DNA of 64,000 bases, taken from Clostridia bacterium. Lineage in GTDB: Bacteria > Bacillota > Clostridia > Lachnospirales > Anaerotignaceae. Location of the stretch: NCBI GenBank assembly GCA_910575055.1, contig CAJTDC010000002.1, positions 124,001 to 188,000 on the forward strand. The letters run 5' to 3'. The translations under genes were made by a program, and so were the position numbers. Each line of letters opens with the position of its first letter. The first letter of the stretch is position 1. This document shows, piece after piece, positions 44,652-55,843 of this stretch. Under the pieces are notes generated by a model. That model worked only from the letters and a program-made list of their open reading frames with translations, was not told where the DNA came from and ran no database searches.

Positions 44652-46523
44652 ATGGCACAAGTTCGTGATTATGGAAAACTTGCAAAAGACATCAAAGATG
44701 TGATAGGAGAAGAAAATATTATTAGTGCGGCACACTGTGCAACAAGATTACGCCTTGTATTAAAACAAAGCCCTTCTGCTGAAGTTACTGCACAAATTAC
44801 TAAAATGCCAGCAGTTATTCAAGTGGTAGAAAAAGGCGGTCAATATCAAATTGTTATTGGAACACATGCAAAAGATGTTTATGAAGAATTAACACGAATT
44901 ATGCAGTTAGATACCAGTCAGGTAGTAGAACAAAAGGGCAGTATATTAAATCGCGTGATTGCTGCGATGTCAGCAGTATTTGCACCATTTGTATATGTAT
45001 TAGCAGGTGCAGGATTATTACAAGGCTGTCTTATCATCATCAATTTATTTGCACCACAATTTTCACAAACAGGCACTTATTCTGTATTAAGTTTTATGTC
45101 ATGGACACCATTTACATTTTTACCTGTATTAATTGCAGTCACAGCATCAAAACATTTTAGATGTAACACATTTATAGCATTGTGGTGTTGTCTTGCACTG
45201 GTTAATCCAGACTGGGGCAGTATTGCCGGAAGAATTGCAGAAGGAGAAAGTATCAAATTTTTATTTTTTAATATGGCACAAACAACATATACATCAAGTG
45301 TACTTCCACCATTATTTTTAGTTCTAGTACTTTCTTATCTAGAACGCTTTGTAAATAAATATATACCTGATGTCATTAAAGCATTAGTAACACCTTTGAT
45401 TTGTACAGTTATTATGGTTCCTGCAACCATATTAATCATTGGTCCATTATCTGATATGCTTGCAAGTGCTATTGCAACAGGTTACAATTTCTTATATACC
45501 AATGTTCCAGCATTAGCAGCAATTATTATAGGTGGTTTTTGGCAGGTAGCAGTTATATTTGGTGTACATTGGGGAGTAACACCAATGATTTTAGCAAACT
45601 TTGCAAACAATGGTTGTGACTCTTTCCAAGCAGTACAAACTTGTGCCGTTGTAGCACAAGCAGCAGCTTGTTTTGGTGTATTTTTAAAAACTCGTAATAA
45701 AGAAATGAAAAATGTTTCATTGTCTGCAGGTTTAACAGGTATATTTGGTATTACAGAGCCAGCAATATATGGTGTTACATTACGTTTGAAAAAACCTTTT
45801 ATTGCAGGTTGTATTGCAGGTGCATTAGGAGGTTTAGCTACAACTTTCTTTCATTCTATGTACTATGTTTATGCTGGTTTGCCTGGGCTTTTAACAATAG
45901 TCAATGCAATTAGTCCAGAAAATACAATGTCATTCCCTGGTATTTTAGTAGGTTGCAGTGTTACAATTGTTGCAGCAATACTGTTAGTACAGATAATAGG
46001 TTGTGATGAAGCAGTTACAGAAGAAGGCGACACAGCAAGCATAGAAGAACAAAAAACAACAGTATCTATAAGCGAAGTAACCATTTATTCTCCTTTAAAT
46101 GGTGAAGTAAAAGAATTGAAAAAAGTAAACGACCCAACATTTGCAGGTGGTATGTTAGGGCAAGGTATTGCAATTATACCTTCTGAAGGGAAATTATATG
46201 CACCATTTGATGGTAAAGTCAATTTAGTATTTGATACTAAACACGCTATAGGCTTAGAAAATGAAGCAGGTGCAGAAATGTTGATACATATTGGATTAGA
46301 AACAGTCAATTTGAATGGGAAACATTTTACACCAAAAGTAAAAGCAGGAAATACTGTAAAAAAAGGAGATTTATTAGTCGAATTTGATTTAGACGAAATT
46401 AAAAAAGAATATGAAATAGTAACTCCAGTGTTGATTACAAATGCAGACAGTTTTTCAACAATAGAACCTCTTAAAACAACAGGAGTTGTAAAAGTTGGGG
46501 AAGAAATTTTAAAAGCCAAATAA
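44652..46523 (+). CDS. PTS beta-glucoside-specific EIIBCA (first module)
   Basis: A 623-residue phosphotransferase permease that imports and phosphorylates beta-glucosides. EIIB at the N terminus has the phospho-Cys29 in SAAHCATRLRLVL. EIIC (about 105-460) has about ten membrane segments and the motif GITEPAIYGVTLRLKKPF. EIIA (about 490-620) shows YAPFDGKVNLVFDTKHAIGL and the phospho-His in MLIHIGLETVNLNGKHF. The domain order B-C-A is that of BglF/BglP. A GH1 phospho-glycosidase gene follows 19 bp later. AGAGGAGG precedes the ATG. Confidence 0.93.
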   Translation: MAQVRDYGKLAKDIKDVIGEENIISAAHCATRLRLVLKQSPSAEVTAQITKMPAVIQVVEKGGQYQIVIGTHAKDVYEELTRIMQLDTSQVVEQKGSILNRVIAAMSAVFAPFVYVLAGAGLLQGCLIIINLFAPQFSQTGTYSVLSFMSWTPFTFLPVLIAVTASKHFRCNTFIALWCCLALVNPDWGSIAGRIAEGESIKFLFFNMAQTTYTSSVLPPLFLVLVLSYLERFVNKYIPDVIKALVTPLICTVIMVPATILIIGPLSDMLASAIATGYNFLYTNVPALAAIIIGGFWQVAVIFGVHWGVTPMILANFANNGCDSFQAVQTCAVVAQAAACFGVFLKTRNKEMKNVSLSAGLTGIFGITEPAIYGVTLRLKKPFIAGCIAGALGGLATTFFHSMYYVYAGLPGLLTIVNAISPENTMSFPGILVGCSVTIVAAILLVQIIGCDEAVTEEGDTASIEEQKTTVSISEVTIYSPLNGEVKELKKVNDPTFAGGMLGQGIAIIPSEGKLYAPFDGKVNLVFDTKHAIGLENEAGAEMLIHIGLETVNLNGKHFTPKVKAGNTVKKGDLLVEFDLDEIKKEYEIVTPVLITNADSFSTIEPLKTTGVVKVGEEILKAK

Positions 46524-46536
46524 AGAGAAGGAGTGA

Positions 46537-47973
<1,437 letters not shown>

Positions 47974-47978
47974 TCTGA

Positions 47979-48005
47979 AGCCACCAGCTTAGCTGGTGGC
48001 TTTAT
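47979..48005 (+). terminator. Terminator of the first PTS/GH1 operon
   Basis: AGCCACCAGC-TTA-GCTGGTGGCT followed by TTATAAC, 6 bp after the GH1 stop. A perfect GC-rich 10-bp stem; the T-run is short. Confidence 0.8.
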
Positions 48006-48517
48006 AACATTTATTTTTTTAGTAATCAATATGCAAAATGTAAAAATTTTTTTTGTAGTTATAGTAGTAAAATTGATTAGAAATAAATAGAAATTTATTG
48101 ATTGTGAAAAGTTTATTTATTCGTTACTGAAATTTTAATGAATTATGAAAAGATTTAAAAAGAATAAAAAAATTATATGAATAGACAAATAGATTTCTAT
48201 GAAATAGTATAATATTGTTGTTTTCACTAAGAATAGTATACTCTTCAATTGAATTAATATACTTTATGTATTTTGTTATGAATTGAATAAGGCAATGATA
48301 ATTTGATTATTGGAAAAAATATTGTTAAAATAATATTATAGTTAAAACAAATTCAAAAACAGCAAAACACCATTATAAATACTTTTATTATTTTAATACA
48401 TAAAATGTTAAAAGAAAGCAGTAAAATACTGCAAATACCTTTTTTCTAATACTTTATATTTTTAATATCTCTCTTCTTATTTCAAACAATTTATTTTACT
48501 TTAAATATATCTTATTT
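48006..48517. other. Intergenic region without recognisable genes
   Basis: About 510 bp of very AT-rich DNA between the GH1 operon terminator and the convergent sepF gene. A weak hairpin, GCAGTA-AAA-TACTGC, at about 48418-48432 is followed by TACCTTTTTT and could end a plus-strand transcript. Nothing else was recognised. Confidence 0.5.
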
Positions 48518-49015
48518 TTAAGCGTTGCTTGCCCAAGAAAATGCTATATTATTTCTACTTTTTATTTCTTCTTTTAATTCACTAGAAATTTCTACATTTT
48601 CAGGTGCAATTACAAAAATATTATTTGTCACTTTTTGTATGCTGCCTTCCAAAGAATAACAAGTTCCACTTAAAAAATCCATAATTCTTTGTGCAATGGT
48701 ATATTCTACTTTTTCCAAATTTATAACAACAGGTTTTTCCTCTTTTATATGGTCACAAATTTCCTCTGCATCTTCATAACAAGTAGGTTGTAGTATGACT
48801 ATCTTCATTTTTATATTTTCATTAATAGGATATACATTAGAATTTTTTTTATTATTTGAATGATATTCTGTTTTATTATCTTTTTTTATATCTCTTAATG
48901 TTGTATATTGGTTTTCTGTAACAGAAGTTGGTTCATATTCTTCTTCATATTCTTCATATTCTTCATCATATCCTCCAAGCATTAAATCTTTTAATTTGCC
49001 AAATATTTGTGCCAT
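48518..49015 (-). CDS. sepF: Cell division protein SepF
   Basis: A 165-residue protein. The N-terminal amphipathic membrane-binding helix (AQIFGKLKDLMLGG) is followed by an acidic, Tyr-rich linker (DEEYEEYEEEYEPT) and the SepF core (about 68-155). The core has IVILQPTCYEDAEEICDHI, KPVVINLEKVEYTIAQRIMD and FLSGTCYSLEGSIQKVTNNI. SepF bundles FtsZ and tethers the Z-ring to the membrane. In most Firmicutes it lies in the ylm/fts cluster with ylmE and ylmG; here it stands alone with about 500 empty bp on each side. AGGAGGAATT precedes the ATG. Confidence 0.92.
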   Translation of the reverse strand: MAQIFGKLKDLMLGGYDEEYEEYEEEYEPTSVTENQYTTLRDIKKDNKTEYHSNNKKNSNVYPINENIKMKIVILQPTCYEDAEEICDHIKEEKPVVINLEKVEYTIAQRIMDFLSGTCYSLEGSIQKVTNNIFVIAPENVEISSELKEEIKSRNNIAFSWASNA

Positions 49016-49510
49016 ATTAAAAATTCCTCCTTATACATACTATATTAATAATGTAATGCTAAAAGTAATTTATATTTACAAGCTATCTTACTTACAAATG
49101 TGTGTTTCAAATTAAAAATACAAAAAACATAATGTCTTTCTATTCCAGTATAACGAATTTTATTATTTTTTCAACAATATTTGACTGATTATTACAAAAT
49201 ATACTTAATTGCATTTAAAAATAAACATTAATTCATCAAGATTTTATAATTTAATAGCTATTTTAGTATAAATATAAAAAATTTAACGTATTTGTTTTTT
49301 GATTTTATTTCTGTGGTTATCATAATTTATTTTCATTATATTTATAATAAAGAAATAAAATATGGATTTTAAAATTAGAATAGAGAGTATTTTTTGCATA
49401 AATGTTAAACAAGCAGAATGAAACAAAAAAGGAAAATTTTCAATATAGTTTAAAAAAAGAGTTTAAAATTGAGAAATAATATTAGTCATTATTGTTTATA
49501 TGAATAATAT
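49016..49510. other. Intergenic region upstream of sepF
   Basis: About 495 bp of AT-rich DNA between the MerR gene stop and the sepF start, both on the minus strand. It must contain the sepF promoter. No further gene, repeat or convincing hairpin was recognised. Confidence 0.5.
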
Positions 49511-49936
49511 TCATTTTTTTTGATATTTTTCTGAAATTTCATCAAAAGATAACGAACGAATTTTTTCTTCTGTACCATACTGTAAAGATTGTTCATAATA
49601 CCAACACTTAAATTCCAAAAGTTCAAGTGTTTGCTGCATATCTTCTATTTGCTTTTTGACAGCATCTTTCCTAGAACGAAATAATTCAAGACGTTCAGTA
49701 AGAGAAGCATCACCTCTTTTTATCATATCAATAAAAGCTTTAATTTCTTTAATAGACAATCCTGATTTTTTTAAACATTCAATTACTTTCAGCCATTCAT
49801 AGTCTTTATCAGTAAACATACGAATGCCTCCACTAGAACGTTCTACAAAAGGAAGTAATCCTTCTTTATCATAATAACGAAGTGTAGAAGCAGCAACACC
49901 TAATATTTTGGCCATTTCTCCAATTGTATATAACAT
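49511..49936 (-). CDS. MerR-family transcriptional regulator
   Basis: A 141-residue regulator. The MerR HTH reads LYTIGEMAKILGVAASTLRY with the wing YDKEGLLPFVERSSGGIRMF, then a coiled coil (RLELFRSRKDAVKKQIEDMQ). The C terminus (LLEFKCWYYEQSLQYGTEEK) lacks paired metal-binding Cys, so it is more like the organic-compound or stress-sensing members. The start at 49936 is set by AAGGAG nine bases upstream; the in-frame ATG 15 bp earlier contains that site. It has no obvious partner gene. Confidence 0.88.
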   Translation of the reverse strand: MLYTIGEMAKILGVAASTLRYYDKEGLLPFVERSSGGIRMFTDKDYEWLKVIECLKKSGLSIKEIKAFIDMIKRGDASLTERLELFRSRKDAVKKQIEDMQQTLELLEFKCWYYEQSLQYGTEEKIRSLSFDEISEKYQKK

Positions 49937-50103
49937 AATAATCTCCTTCAAAAATTTTAAAAATACTTGTTAGTACATTTTAATTTGTATGATAAACTTA
50001 AAATTATTATAAATGGTATAAATAAAAAAATCAATAAAGCATATTATAATAATAATATTTCAAATGATGAATAAAATATTTTTTATAAATGTGAAATATG
50101 TTG

Positions 50104-50132
50104 TTGACAACAATAAAAGCATACTATATAAT
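50104..50132 (+). promoter_or_regulatory. Promoter of the bglG-like gene
   Basis: TTGACA at 50104-50109 and TATAAT at 50127-50132 are both consensus, with the ideal 17-bp spacing. Transcription would start near 50139, just before the RAT sequence. Confidence 0.85.
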
Positions 50133-50142
50133 AATAAAAAAT

Positions 50143-50174
50143 GGATAGTGATTGTTTCAGTACAAGCTAGACCT
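50143..50174 (+). promoter_or_regulatory. Ribonucleic antiterminator (RAT) of LicT/BglG type
   Basis: GGATAGTGATTGTTTCAGTA followed by CAAGCTAGACCT matches the LicT-type RAT pattern GGATTGTTACTG...CAGGCAAAACCT at most positions. It overlaps the 5' arm of the terminator at 50169, so antiterminator and terminator structures exclude each other, as in known bgl/lic leaders. Confidence 0.7.
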
Positions 50175-50240
50175 GTTTATACAAAAATTAAGATAAATTT
50201 ATGTTTATCTTTTTGTTTTTGTGTAAATAGGTCTTTTTTT
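50169..50240 (+). terminator. Leader terminator controlled by the RAT
   Basis: AGACCTGTTTATACAAAAA pairs with TTTTTGTGTAAATAGGTCT and is followed by seven T, just upstream of the ribosome site (AGGAGAGG) of the bglG-like gene. The 5' arm is shared with the RAT. Confidence 0.85.
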
Positions 50241-50253
50241 AGGAGAGGATTTC

Positions 50254-51101
50254 ATGAAAATTGGAAAGGTGCTTAATAATAATGTAGTTGTCATATATGA
50301 AGAAGGGAAAACAGAAAAAATTGTAATGGGTTGTGGTATCGCTTTCAAAAAAAAGTAGGCGATATTATGGATGAAAATAAAATTGACAAAATATTTGCAT
50401 TAGAAAATAAAGACACCAATACAAAATTACAACAATTATTAAAAGATATTCCTATAGAATATGTAGAAGTAAGTGAAAAGATAATAAAATATGCTAGAAC
50501 AAAAGCAGAAAGAAAGCTAAATGATTTTATATATATTACATTATTAGACCATATGCATATGGCAATTATTAGACAAAGAGAAGGTATTTGTGTAAAAAAT
50601 ATTATGCTATAGGACATCAAAAAATTTTATAAAGAGGAATTTCAAATTGGTTTAAAAGCATTAGATATGATAAAAGAAGCATTTGATGTAATACTACCAG
50701 AAGATGAAGCAGGATTTATTGCACTACATATTGTTAATGCACAAATGGACGACAACTATAACGGTATACAAGAAATAGGAGAAGTTACCAAACTCATTCA
50801 TCAAATTGTAAACATTGTAAAATATCATTTTCAAATAAAATTTGATGAGGAGTCTGTATATTATCATAGATTTGTAACACATTTAAAATTTTTTGCATTA
50901 AGACTGTTTCAAAAAAACAATTATGAAGGGCAACAAGATGAAGATTTATTAGCACTTGTCAAAACAAAATATCAATCTGCTTATGAATGTACATTAAAAA
51001 TCACAGCATATATTGCTAACACCTATTCATATGTAGTAAGTGAAGAAGAACAATTATATTTAACAATACATATTGAAAAAGCAATACGACAAAACTGTTA
51101 A
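50254..51101 (+). pseudogene. BglG/LicT-type antiterminator gene, frameshifted and interrupted
   Basis: The gene starts MKIGKVLNNNVVVIYEEG...MGCGIAFKKK, the CAT RNA-binding domain. A run of eight A at 50347-50354 is one A short, giving an immediate TAG; the next frame continues VGDIMDENKIDKIFALENKD. That frame hits TAG at 50610-50612 where TGG (Trp of the LWDIKKFY motif) is expected, and then continues DIKKFYKEEFQIGLKALDMI, with PRD1 and PRD2 (HIVNAQMDD, LTIHIEKAI) to 51101. Two separate lesions make loss of function likely. Antiterminators of this type act on the leader of their own operon, and the second PTS gene follows directly. Confidence 0.85.
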
Positions 51102-51177
51102 TACTAGGGTGGTGACATTCAGTTGGCCAAACCTTCATTATTATAAATATTATTTATTAAGAATGGAGGAAAAAGTT

Positions 51178-53106
51178 ATGGGTAAGTATGAAGCATTAGC
51201 AAACGAAATTGTAAAACAAATAGGAGGAAAGGAGAATGTAAGCGGTTTAACACATTGTATTACGCGTTTGCGTTTTAAATTAAAAGATGAAAGTAAAGCA
51301 AATGATGATGTGTTAAAAAATATGGATGGTGTTGTTACTGTTATGAAAAGTGGAGGACAATATCAAGTTGTAATAGGTAATCACGTTGCAGACGTGTATG
51401 CAGATGTATGTCCTTTAATTGGCTTGGAAGGAAATGCAGTATCTTCAGAAGAGGAAGAAGAGAAAAAGAGTAATTTAATTGATATTGTTTCTAATATTTT
51501 TCAGCCAATATTAGGTGTAATGTCTGCCTGTGGTATGCTCAAAGGACTAAATGCCTTGTTTGTAGCATTAGGATTGTACACAGATGCAGCAGGAATTTAT
51601 ACGATGCTAAATGGTATTGGCGATGCATTATTTATGTTTTTACCTATGTTTTTGGGTTATACCTCTGCCAAAAAATTTGGTCTAAAACCTATGCTAGGTT
51701 TGGCAATCGGTGCAGCAATGTGTTATCCAGCATTACAAGGAAGTACATTATCTACAGCAGGAGAACCATTGTACACGCTGTTTACTGGTACAGTATTTGA
51801 GTCTGATATTCATATGACATTTTTGGGATTGCCTATGATAGCAATGGATTATACTTCAACCGTAATACCAGTAATATTTATAGTATATTTTGCTTCAAAA
51901 TGTGAAAAGTTTTTTAGTAAGTTTATACCAGATTTAGTAAAATTCTTTTTTGTACCAATGTTAGTATTATTAGTAGCATTACCAGTAGGATTTTTGTTAA
52001 TAGGCCCTGTTACAACATTTGGTTCTATGTTAATATCACAGTTTGTATTTAAAATTAGAGAAATCAGCCCACTATTAGCAGGTGCAATTGTAGGTGGTAC
52101 ATGGCAGATACTTGTTATATTTGGTATGCATTGGGGATTTATTCCTGTATATATCAATAACATAGTAACATTAGGATATGATAATGTTATGATGCCATTT
52201 TTTGGTTGTACATTTGCAACGGCAGGTGTTGTATTAGCAATATTTTTAAAATCAAAAGATAAAAAAATGAAAGAATTGGCATTACCCAATTTTATATCCA
52301 GTATGTTTGGTGTAACAGAACCAGCAATTTATGGTATCACATTACCTATGAAAAAGCCATTTATTGTTAGCTGTATTGTTGGGGCAATCGTAGGCGGATA
52401 CTATGGACATTTTAATTTGAGAGAATTTTTTGCAGGTGGCTTAGGTATATTTGAATTTCCAGCTATGATAAATCCAGATGGCACAAATGGTAATATTATT
52501 GTGTCAGTCATTGGGGCAGTCATCGCTGTTGTATTAGCTTTTATTATGATGTTTGTAAGTTATCGTGAAGAAGAACCAGCAACAGAAGCAGAAGTCAGTA
52601 CAGAAAAAACAGAAACAAAACCAGTAGTAACACAACAAAAAGAATTATTAAAAAAAGAAGTGATTGCAAGTCCTTTAAAAGGAAATGTACTTCCATTAAC
52701 AGAATGTAAAGATGAAGCATTTGCAATGGGAATATTAGGAAAAGGTGTTGTAATAGTACCAGAAGAAGGAAAAGTTGTTTCTCCAGTAAACGGAACATTA
52801 ACAACAATATTCCCAACACTTCACGCTATGGGTATAACATCTGATGATGGTGTAGAGTTGTTAATACATATAGGTATGAATACGGTAGAATTGAACGGAA
52901 AACATTTTACTGCAAAAGCAAAACAGGGAGATAAAATTTCTGTAGGAGATGTACTTGTAGAATTTGATAAAGATGCTATTGTAGCAGAAGGTTACTCTAT
53001 TGAAACACCTGTATTAGTGACAAATGCAGATGACTTTTTAGATATGATTGCGACGGAACAAATAGCAGCAGCATTTGGTGACACACTAATTACAATTATG
53101 CACTAA
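51178..53106 (+). CDS. PTS beta-glucoside-specific EIIBCA (second module)
   Basis: A 642-residue PTS permease. EIIB has phospho-Cys27 in SGLTHCITRLRFKL; EIIC has about ten membrane segments with FGVTEPAIYGITLPMKKPF; EIIA has LLIHIGMNTVELNGKHF with the phospho-His near residue 563. The start at 51178 is set by TGGAGGAAAA upstream; the open frame extends 35 codons further back without family similarity. It is a distant paralogue of the EIIBCA at 44652. Preceded by the decayed bglG-like gene and followed 18 bp later by its GH1 partner. Expression may be impaired if it depends on antitermination. Confidence 0.93.
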   Translation: MGKYEALANEIVKQIGGKENVSGLTHCITRLRFKLKDESKANDDVLKNMDGVVTVMKSGGQYQVVIGNHVADVYADVCPLIGLEGNAVSSEEEEEKKSNLIDIVSNIFQPILGVMSACGMLKGLNALFVALGLYTDAAGIYTMLNGIGDALFMFLPMFLGYTSAKKFGLKPMLGLAIGAAMCYPALQGSTLSTAGEPLYTLFTGTVFESDIHMTFLGLPMIAMDYTSTVIPVIFIVYFASKCEKFFSKFIPDLVKFFFVPMLVLLVALPVGFLLIGPVTTFGSMLISQFVFKIREISPLLAGAIVGGTWQILVIFGMHWGFIPVYINNIVTLGYDNVMMPFFGCTFATAGVVLAIFLKSKDKKMKELALPNFISSMFGVTEPAIYGITLPMKKPFIVSCIVGAIVGGYYGHFNLREFFAGGLGIFEFPAMINPDGTNGNIIVSVIGAVIAVVLAFIMMFVSYREEEPATEAEVSTEKTETKPVVTQQKELLKKEVIASPLKGNVLPLTECKDEAFAMGILGKGVVIVPEEGKVVSPVNGTLTTIFPTLHAMGITSDDGVELLIHIGMNTVELNGKHFTAKAKQGDKISVGDVLVEFDKDAIVAEGYSIETPVLVTNADDFLDMIATEQIAAAFGDTLITIMH

Positions 53107-53109
53107 TGA

Positions 53110-54546
<1,437 letters not shown>

Positions 54547-54597
54547 TAAAAATATAAAGTGAAAATCTGTTTATATTCAAAAAATGCTATAGTTTAC

Positions 54598-54814
54598 TTA
54601 TAACACGGACATTGATAACTGTATATAGATGGTTGTGCTGAGAAATATTATGTGAAAACCAAGCTTTCCTTCAGCACGTAAAATATACAAGGTACGAATG
54701 TACGATATAAACCGTTATAGGGATGGTACAGCCCGATTTTACGCCTGTGGAGATAGTAGGTTACAAGGTTTGCGAGGCAGGAAGCCCATTGGCTTTAGAC
54801 AATGGGTAGTTAAC
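54598..54814 (+). ncRNA. IS200/IS605-like right end / omega-RNA-like structured element without tnpB
   Basis: A GC-richer island in AT-rich intergenic DNA. It contains GGGATGGTACAGCCC (54719-54733), GCCTGTGGAGATAGTAGG and GCGAGGCAGGAAGCCCATTG, and ends in the hairpin CCCATTG-GCTTTAGA-CAATGGG followed by TAGTTAAC. From memory this resembles the transposon right ends that form the scaffold of TnpB omega-RNAs in clostridial IS605/IS607 elements, with the bases after the final hairpin acting as guide. A TTTAC tetramer-type target lies at 54593-54597. No tnpA or tnpB is present, so it would be a non-autonomous or remnant copy. The left boundary is a guess. Confidence 0.55.
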
Positions 54815-54884
54815 TATTTGGATTATATAAAATATAAAATTCAAAATTCTTAAAACAAAAAAGTAATTTTATTGATTATAGTGT

Positions 54885-54922
54885 ATTAAAAAAGTCAACT
54901 TATTGGTTGACTTTTTTAATAC
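54885..54922. terminator. Bidirectional terminator between convergent operons
   Basis: TATTAAAAAAGTCAAC-TTATTG-GTTGACTTTTTTAATA is a perfect 16-bp inverted repeat with A- and T-runs. It can end both the plus-strand transcript from the GH1 side and the minus-strand permease operon. Confidence 0.9.
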
Positions 54923-54943
54923 ACTGATGAACGATTTTATTCA

Positions 54944-55843
54944 TTATATCATATTAACAAATAAACCACATAACAACGAAAATACTATAATATAAATAAA
55001 ATAAAGTACAAAATTTTTTGTTCCAATTACAATTTTTAATGCACTTAAATTTGTTATTTTAGTAGAGGCTCCAGTAATCATAAAAGAAGCTGCTGCTCCC
55101 ATACTCATACCTTCTGTAAGCCATTGCTGCAAGAGAGGTATTGTACCACCACCACATACATAAAGTGGTACACCTATTGTTGCAGCCATAAGTAAACCAA
55201 AATATTCCTGTTTTCCAAAAAGAGAAGCAAACTGTTGTGTAGGTACGTATCTTTGAAACAATGCTGAAAGTACAATACCAATCAAAAACCAATATCCAGT
55301 TGCTTTCATATTTCTAAATATATTTTTGAGTAAACGTAAAAATATATTGGGGTCAGTATCTCTGTTAGATATTTCATAAAATTTTGTAAATCGAAAAAAT
55401 GATTTCTTTTTATAAAATATTCTAACAAGCAAACCTGCTATAATGCCACACAAAAAGCAACAAATAAAACGAACAGATAATGCAAAACTACCTAATGCAG
55501 AACTGTATATCAATAACTGAGGATTTAAAAGTACTGAACTCATCATAAATGCTGCTAAATAATCATCTTTTACACCTTTTTGAGAAAACGATGCTGCAAT
55601 AGGTATTGTACCATACATACAAAGAGGAGAAGCAATACCTAAAAGACTAGCAGGAACAAGTCCTGCAATACCTAAATGTTTTTGCTGTATTGAAACAAGT
55701 ATATTATGAATTTTATCTTTTCCAAAAACAGACACCATAGAACCTATTACAATACCCAATAACCAATATGGAGCAATTTGCTGTAACTGTACTGAAAAAT
55801 AATACCATAAATAAATAGCTTCTCTTTGTATTATATCAAACAT
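54944..55843 (-). CDS. Predicted permease (DUF318/ArsP-like family)
   Basis: A 299-residue membrane protein with about eight hydrophobic segments. It has the family's duplicated motif: GIASPLCMYGTIPIAASFSQ in the first half and GVPLYVCGGGTIPLLQQWL in the second, with conserved Cys-x-x-Gly/Gly-Gly-Gly-Thr-x-Pro. Relatives include the ArsP organoarsenical exporter and uncharacterised permeases. The start overlaps the DUF362 gene stop by 8 bp, so it is translationally coupled. Last gene of the cupin operon. Substrate unknown. Confidence 0.82.
   Translation of the reverse strand: MFDIIQREAIYLWYYFSVQLQQIAPYWLLGIVIGSMVSVFGKDKIHNILVSIQQKHLGIAGLVPASLLGIASPLCMYGTIPIAASFSQKGVKDDYLAAFMMSSVLLNPQLLIYSSALGSFALSVRFICCFLCGIIAGLLVRIFYKKKSFFRFTKFYEISNRDTDPNIFLRLLKNIFRNMKATGYWFLIGIVLSALFQRYVPTQQFASLFGKQEYFGLLMAATIGVPLYVCGGGTIPLLQQWLTEGMSMGAAASFMITGASTKITNLSALKIVIGTKNFVLYFIYIIVFSLLCGLFVNMI

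Larger units (their letters stand above)
54547..54943. other. Intergenic region holding the IS605-like element and a terminator
   Basis: Nearly 400 bp between the second GH1 gene and the convergent permease gene. Contents recognised are the structured element at 54598-54814 and the bidirectional terminator at 54885-54922. The rest is AT-rich filler. Confidence 0.6.

Noticed and set aside
51105-51140. Second RAT-like sequence (GGTGGTGACATTCAG...GGCCAAACC) before the second PTS gene
   Set aside because: Part of the RAT pattern is present, but no terminator follows, so antitermination control at this point is not supported.
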